Positions 62,085-64,000 of a DNA stretch of 64,000 nucleotides are shown here, one piece after another. The position numbers and the translations under genes were made by a program. The DNA is from Clostridium sp. K4410.MGS-306 (lineage in GTDB: Bacteria > Cyanobacteriota > Vampirovibrionia > Gastranaerophilales > Gastranaerophilaceae): assembly GCA_000980375.1 (NCBI GenBank), contig LARD01000022.1, positions 21,744-85,743 of the forward strand, given 5' to 3'. The notes beneath the pieces are model-generated. The model was not told the origin of the DNA. It searched no databases and saw nothing but the letters and a program-made list of their open reading frames with translations. Numbering within the stretch: position 1 is the first letter of the stretch; each line of letters opens with the position of its first letter.

Positions 62085-62112
62085 TTTACAAGAAAAATTG
62101 TTTTGTTATAAT
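62085..62112 (+). promoter_or_regulatory. tRNA-Asn promoter
   Basis: -35 TTTACA (62085-62090, 5 of 6) and -10 TATAAT (62107-62112) are 16 bases apart, 32 bases before the tRNA. The leader carries AAGGTT-ATGA-AACCTT (62121-62136), a small hairpin that may guide 5' processing. Confidence 0.7.
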
Positions 62113-62144
62113 AATTCTACAAGGTTATGAAACCTTCGAGATAT

Positions 62145-62219
<75 letters not shown>

Positions 62220-62223
62220 TTTT

Positions 62224-62253
62224 AAAAAAGACGCTTTAAGCGTCTTTTTTTAT
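62224..62253 (+). terminator. Terminator of tRNA-Asn
   Basis: AAAAGACGCTT and AAGCGTCTTTT form a stem followed by T-run. Confidence 0.9.
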
Positions 62254-62274
62254 GTGATTTTTTATAAAAAATTA

Positions 62275-62302
62275 TTGACCTTGGTATCTTAAGTGCTAAA
62301 AT
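62275..62302 (+). promoter_or_regulatory. tRNA-Gln promoter
   Basis: -35 TTGACC (62275-62280, 5 of 6) and extended -10 TGC-TAAAAT (62294-62302) are 16 bases apart, 21 bases before the tRNA. Confidence 0.7.
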
Positions 62303-62323
62303 AAAATTGTTGTTAAACGACAT

Positions 62324-62397
62324 TCCGGGATCGTCTAACGGCAGGACAGGTGACTCTGGATCATCTAATCGTGGTTCGAATCCATGTCCCGGAGCCA
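62324..62397 (+). tRNA. tRNA-Gln (anticodon CUG)
   Basis: Acceptor TCCGGGA pairs with TCCCGGA, the D-region is TCGTCTAACGGCAGGAC, the anticodon stem GGTGA/TCATC holds loop CTCTGGA with CTG at 62356-62358, and the T-arm has GGTTCGAATCC. CCA is encoded. The D-arm resembles tRNA-Glu/Gln types; the anticodon makes it Gln. Confidence 0.88.
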
Positions 62398-62398
62398 T

Positions 62399-62429
62399 TA
62401 AAAAAGACCTCAAAAGAGGTCTTTTTTAG
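62399..62429 (+). terminator. Terminator of tRNA-Gln, possibly bidirectional
   Basis: AAAAAAGACCTC-AAAA-GAGGTCTTTTTT is symmetrical with A- and T-runs on both sides, so it can stop both the tRNA transcript and the convergent XRE transcript. Confidence 0.9.
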
Positions 62430-62758
62430 TTTTCTTCATATAATGCGTTAACTATTTTATGTATTTGTTTTATAAATATTGGTTTTGAGTGTTGTAACTT
62501 TTCTGTTATTTCACTTATTCTCTCTGTATCAGATTGGCGGAGCTTTATATCATCAAAGTCAAAAAAGTAGCGCGGTTTTACATCAAAAAATTTGCATGCT
62601 TTTATCAACACTTTCTCACTAATAAAAATTTTCCCTGTTTCTACTTTGCCAATGGCCTGTATATGCACACCAAGATATTCTGCAAGCTTTTCTTGCGAGA
62701 TGTCAGCTTCCAGTCGTAAGCGTTTAAGTTTATACCCGATTTTGGCTCTTAGGTCCAT
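62426..62758 (-). CDS. XRE-family regulator
   Basis: A 110-residue regulator. Helix-turn-helix: KLKRLRLEADISQEKLAEYLGVHIQAIGKVETG. The following KPRYFFDFDDIKL and C-terminal helix match the XRE protein at 60755-61075. The ATG at 62758 lacks a good ribosome site. Two tandem palindromes about 37-69 bases upstream are likely operators. Convergent with tRNA-Gln. Confidence 0.85.
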   Translation of the reverse strand: MDLRAKIGYKLKRLRLEADISQEKLAEYLGVHIQAIGKVETGKIFISEKVLIKACKFFDVKPRYFFDFDDIKLRQSDTERISEITEKLQHSKPIFIKQIHKIVNALYEEN

Positions 62759-62794
62759 ATTTTTAGATTAATATGTATTTTCTTTAAAAGCCAA

Positions 62795-62827
62795 TGAAAT
62801 TATTCACTAAAATGTTGAAATATTTCA
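62795..62827. promoter_or_regulatory. Tandem operator-like palindromes upstream of the XRE gene
   Basis: TGAAATTATTCA (62795-62806) and TGAAATATTTCA (62816-62827) are near-identical 12-base palindromes whose starts are exactly 21 bases apart, two helical turns. The second is a perfect palindrome. They lie between the XRE gene and the divergent glycosyltransferase gene and fit cooperative repressor binding. Confidence 0.55.
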
Positions 62828-62950
62828 TTAAATATGTTATAAGATACCTATATGGTTGCAAATAAAAATTGAGGTTACAAAATAGAATAGAAATTAAGTA
62901 TTGATTTTATAAGTAATTATTGTTATCTTTTTTATGAGTAGAATTTGAAT

Positions 62951-63673
62951 ATGTTTAATAATAAATTTTTTGTAAGAAAATTAGAATCTTTTTTATTTGC
63001 ACCTTTTAAAAAAAGGAATTGGCTTTACTTGTGGCATTATGCTAAAAGTTATAGGCTTTTGTATAATATTATAAGCAATTGGCCTGATGATAATATAATA
63101 GTAAGTTTGTCTATGCCTTTTAACAATGCTTTGTTTCAAAGACCACAGCATCTTGCAACAGAGCTTAGTAAATGTGGTTTTTTGTATTTGTATGGCGAGC
63201 AAAAAAATGTTGTAACTTATAAATATAGTGAATCTTTAATTATTTCAGATTTTAGCCTTATTAATAATGTATGTAAAAAGTTAGGGAAAAAGCCTTATTT
63301 GCTTCTTACAACAACTTCTCCCTATAACTTGAAACAAGTTTTAAAGTTAAAAAAACTTGGATATAAAGTTATTTATGAATTTATTGATGAAATGAGTGAT
63401 GAAATACATGATTCGACACAAGGCAAGATTATTTTAAACAATCTAAATTTAATAGAGCCTGTGTTGTGTATAGCTACATCAAAACATTTATTAAATATCT
63501 TAAAAGATAAATACACACAAGGAAGGTTTTTGCTAAATCCAAATGCTGTAAATTTGCAGGATTTTTGTAATAATTCATCAGAAATTCCTGTTGATATGCA
63601 AAATGTAATAAAAGATAATAAACCTGTAGTAGGTTATTACGGAGCTATTGCAACTTGCTCAACTATGAATTAA
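62951..63673 (+). CDS. Glycosyltransferase, N-terminal part, cut short by a frameshift
   Basis: The first 240 residues of a GT-B type glycosyltransferase: SMPFNNALFQRPQHLATEL near the start is typical of family 4-like enzymes that begin with a QRPQHLA motif, followed by IYEFIDEMSDEI and LNPNAVNLQDF, then VVGYYGAIAT. The frame then runs into TAA at 63671. The homologous continuation is present one frame over from 63658, so the gene is one unit with a single-base change. The ATG at 62951 is preferred to the TTG at 62945. It would act on cell-surface polysaccharide. Confidence 0.75.
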   Translation: MFNNKFFVRKLESFLFAPFKKRNWLYLWHYAKSYRLLYNIISNWPDDNIIVSLSMPFNNALFQRPQHLATELSKCGFLYLYGEQKNVVTYKYSESLIISDFSLINNVCKKLGKKPYLLLTTTSPYNLKQVLKLKKLGYKVIYEFIDEMSDEIHDSTQGKIILNNLNLIEPVLCIATSKHLLNILKDKYTQGRFLLNPNAVNLQDFCNNSSEIPVDMQNVIKDNKPVVGYYGAIATCSTMN

Positions 63674-64000
63674 TAAATACATTAACAAAAAATAGACCTG
63701 ATTATAATTTTGTGTTTATAGGAAGTGACTTTAAAGGTTTGCATCTGATTGAAAAGCTTCCTAATGTTTTTTATTTGGGTGAGAAGAAATATAAAGAGCT
63801 TATTAGATATTCTTCATTGTTTGACTGTGCAATAATCCCTTTCAAGGATGGCGAAATTGCAAAAGCTACATCTCCGGTAAAACTTTTTGAGTATATGTGT
63901 GCACAAATACCAGTTGTTTGTACAAAGGATATGCAAGAGTGTTATGGTTATGATGGTGTTTTTATTGCTAAAGATAACACTGATTTCATAAATTGCGTTG
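63658..64000 (+). pseudogene. Glycosyltransferase, C-terminal continuation in another frame, runs off window
   Basis: From 63658 the second frame continues LNYELINTLTKNRPDYNFVF, then IGSDFKGLH...GEKKYKELIRYS and ATSPVKLFEYM (the donor-sugar binding region of GT4 enzymes, with E in KLFEYM). It has no start of its own. Insertion of one G at 63657/63658 (TGC to TGG-C) would restore ATW-LNYEL and the full reading frame. Confidence 0.75.

Noticed and set aside
62324..62397. tRNA-Glu
   Set aside because: The D-arm resembles tRNA-Glu, but the seven-base loop CTCTGGA gives anticodon CTG, which reads Gln.
62222..62413. 63-residue open frame on the minus strand
   Set aside because: It overlaps tRNA-Gln and two terminators and has no ribosome site.

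Overview
This window is AT-rich, gene-dense bacterial DNA from an organism with a Gram-negative type envelope. The evidence for that envelope is an OprP-like porin, a TolC-type outer-membrane factor, an MsbA-like lipid flippase, a heptose-phosphate kinase-like protein and an O-antigen ligase of the cyanobacterial IctB type. My best guess is a gut-type, fermentative relative of the Cyanobacteria (Candidatus Gastranaerophilales / Melainabacteria). This rests on gene content (cyanobacteria-like IctB and DUF4330 proteins, hydrogenase-like membrane complex, formate channel, CoA-transferase) and on a peculiar N-terminal [VI][ST]F[KN]G-type motif. It is an inference, not a proof.

Layout. 1-6806 (minus strand) carries a six-gene Hyf-type membrane complex, the last gene cut by the window edge. 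Its large subunit lacks all four Ni-Fe ligand cysteines, so it looks like an Ehr (energy-converting hydrogenase-related) complex rather than a hydrogenase. A divergent formate/nitrite channel follows. 8-14 kb holds a porin, a small operon (signal-peptide protein, degenerate M48 protein, type II secretion F protein), glucose-6-phosphate isomerase and a cupin. 14-29 kb is the most unusual part. It has a 2086-residue protein with a papain-like triad split by about 700 residues, a kinase-like protein with a C-terminal membrane anchor, a HAD phosphatase and a coiled-coil protein. All four carry a similar short motif near the N-terminus. Between them lie a CoA-transferase pair, a GNAT enzyme and a PHP-UvrD helicase fusion. 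The HAD/coiled-coil operon ends in an amylase-like/glycogen synthase fusion.

33-39.6 kb is a TetR-TolC-HlyD-ABC efflux operon resembling cecR-ybhGFSR, with an operator inside its promoter. A class II photolyase is convergent with it. 41-46 kb is a glycerol-phosphate polymer operon (TagD-like, methyltransferase, TagB/TagF-like) ending in a YidC-sulfatase fusion. 46-53.5 kb holds a nuclease-like DUF5655 protein, tRNA-Ala, a DUF429-like protein and an envelope operon (heptose kinase-like, DUF4330, O-antigen ligase, VKOR-DsbA fusion, QueH). 54-61 kb has a ROK kinase, a low-complexity secreted-looking protein, an MsbA-like exporter and MutS2.

The right end (60.7-64 kb) holds two paralogous XRE regulators with operator-like repeats, a hexapeptide acyltransferase, tRNA-Asn, tRNA-Gln and a glycosyltransferase broken by a one-base frameshift that runs off the window. 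I see no CRISPR array, insertion sequence, rRNA or phage module. Several genes have a -10 box ending only about 6-9 bases before the start codon, suggesting leaderless transcripts.
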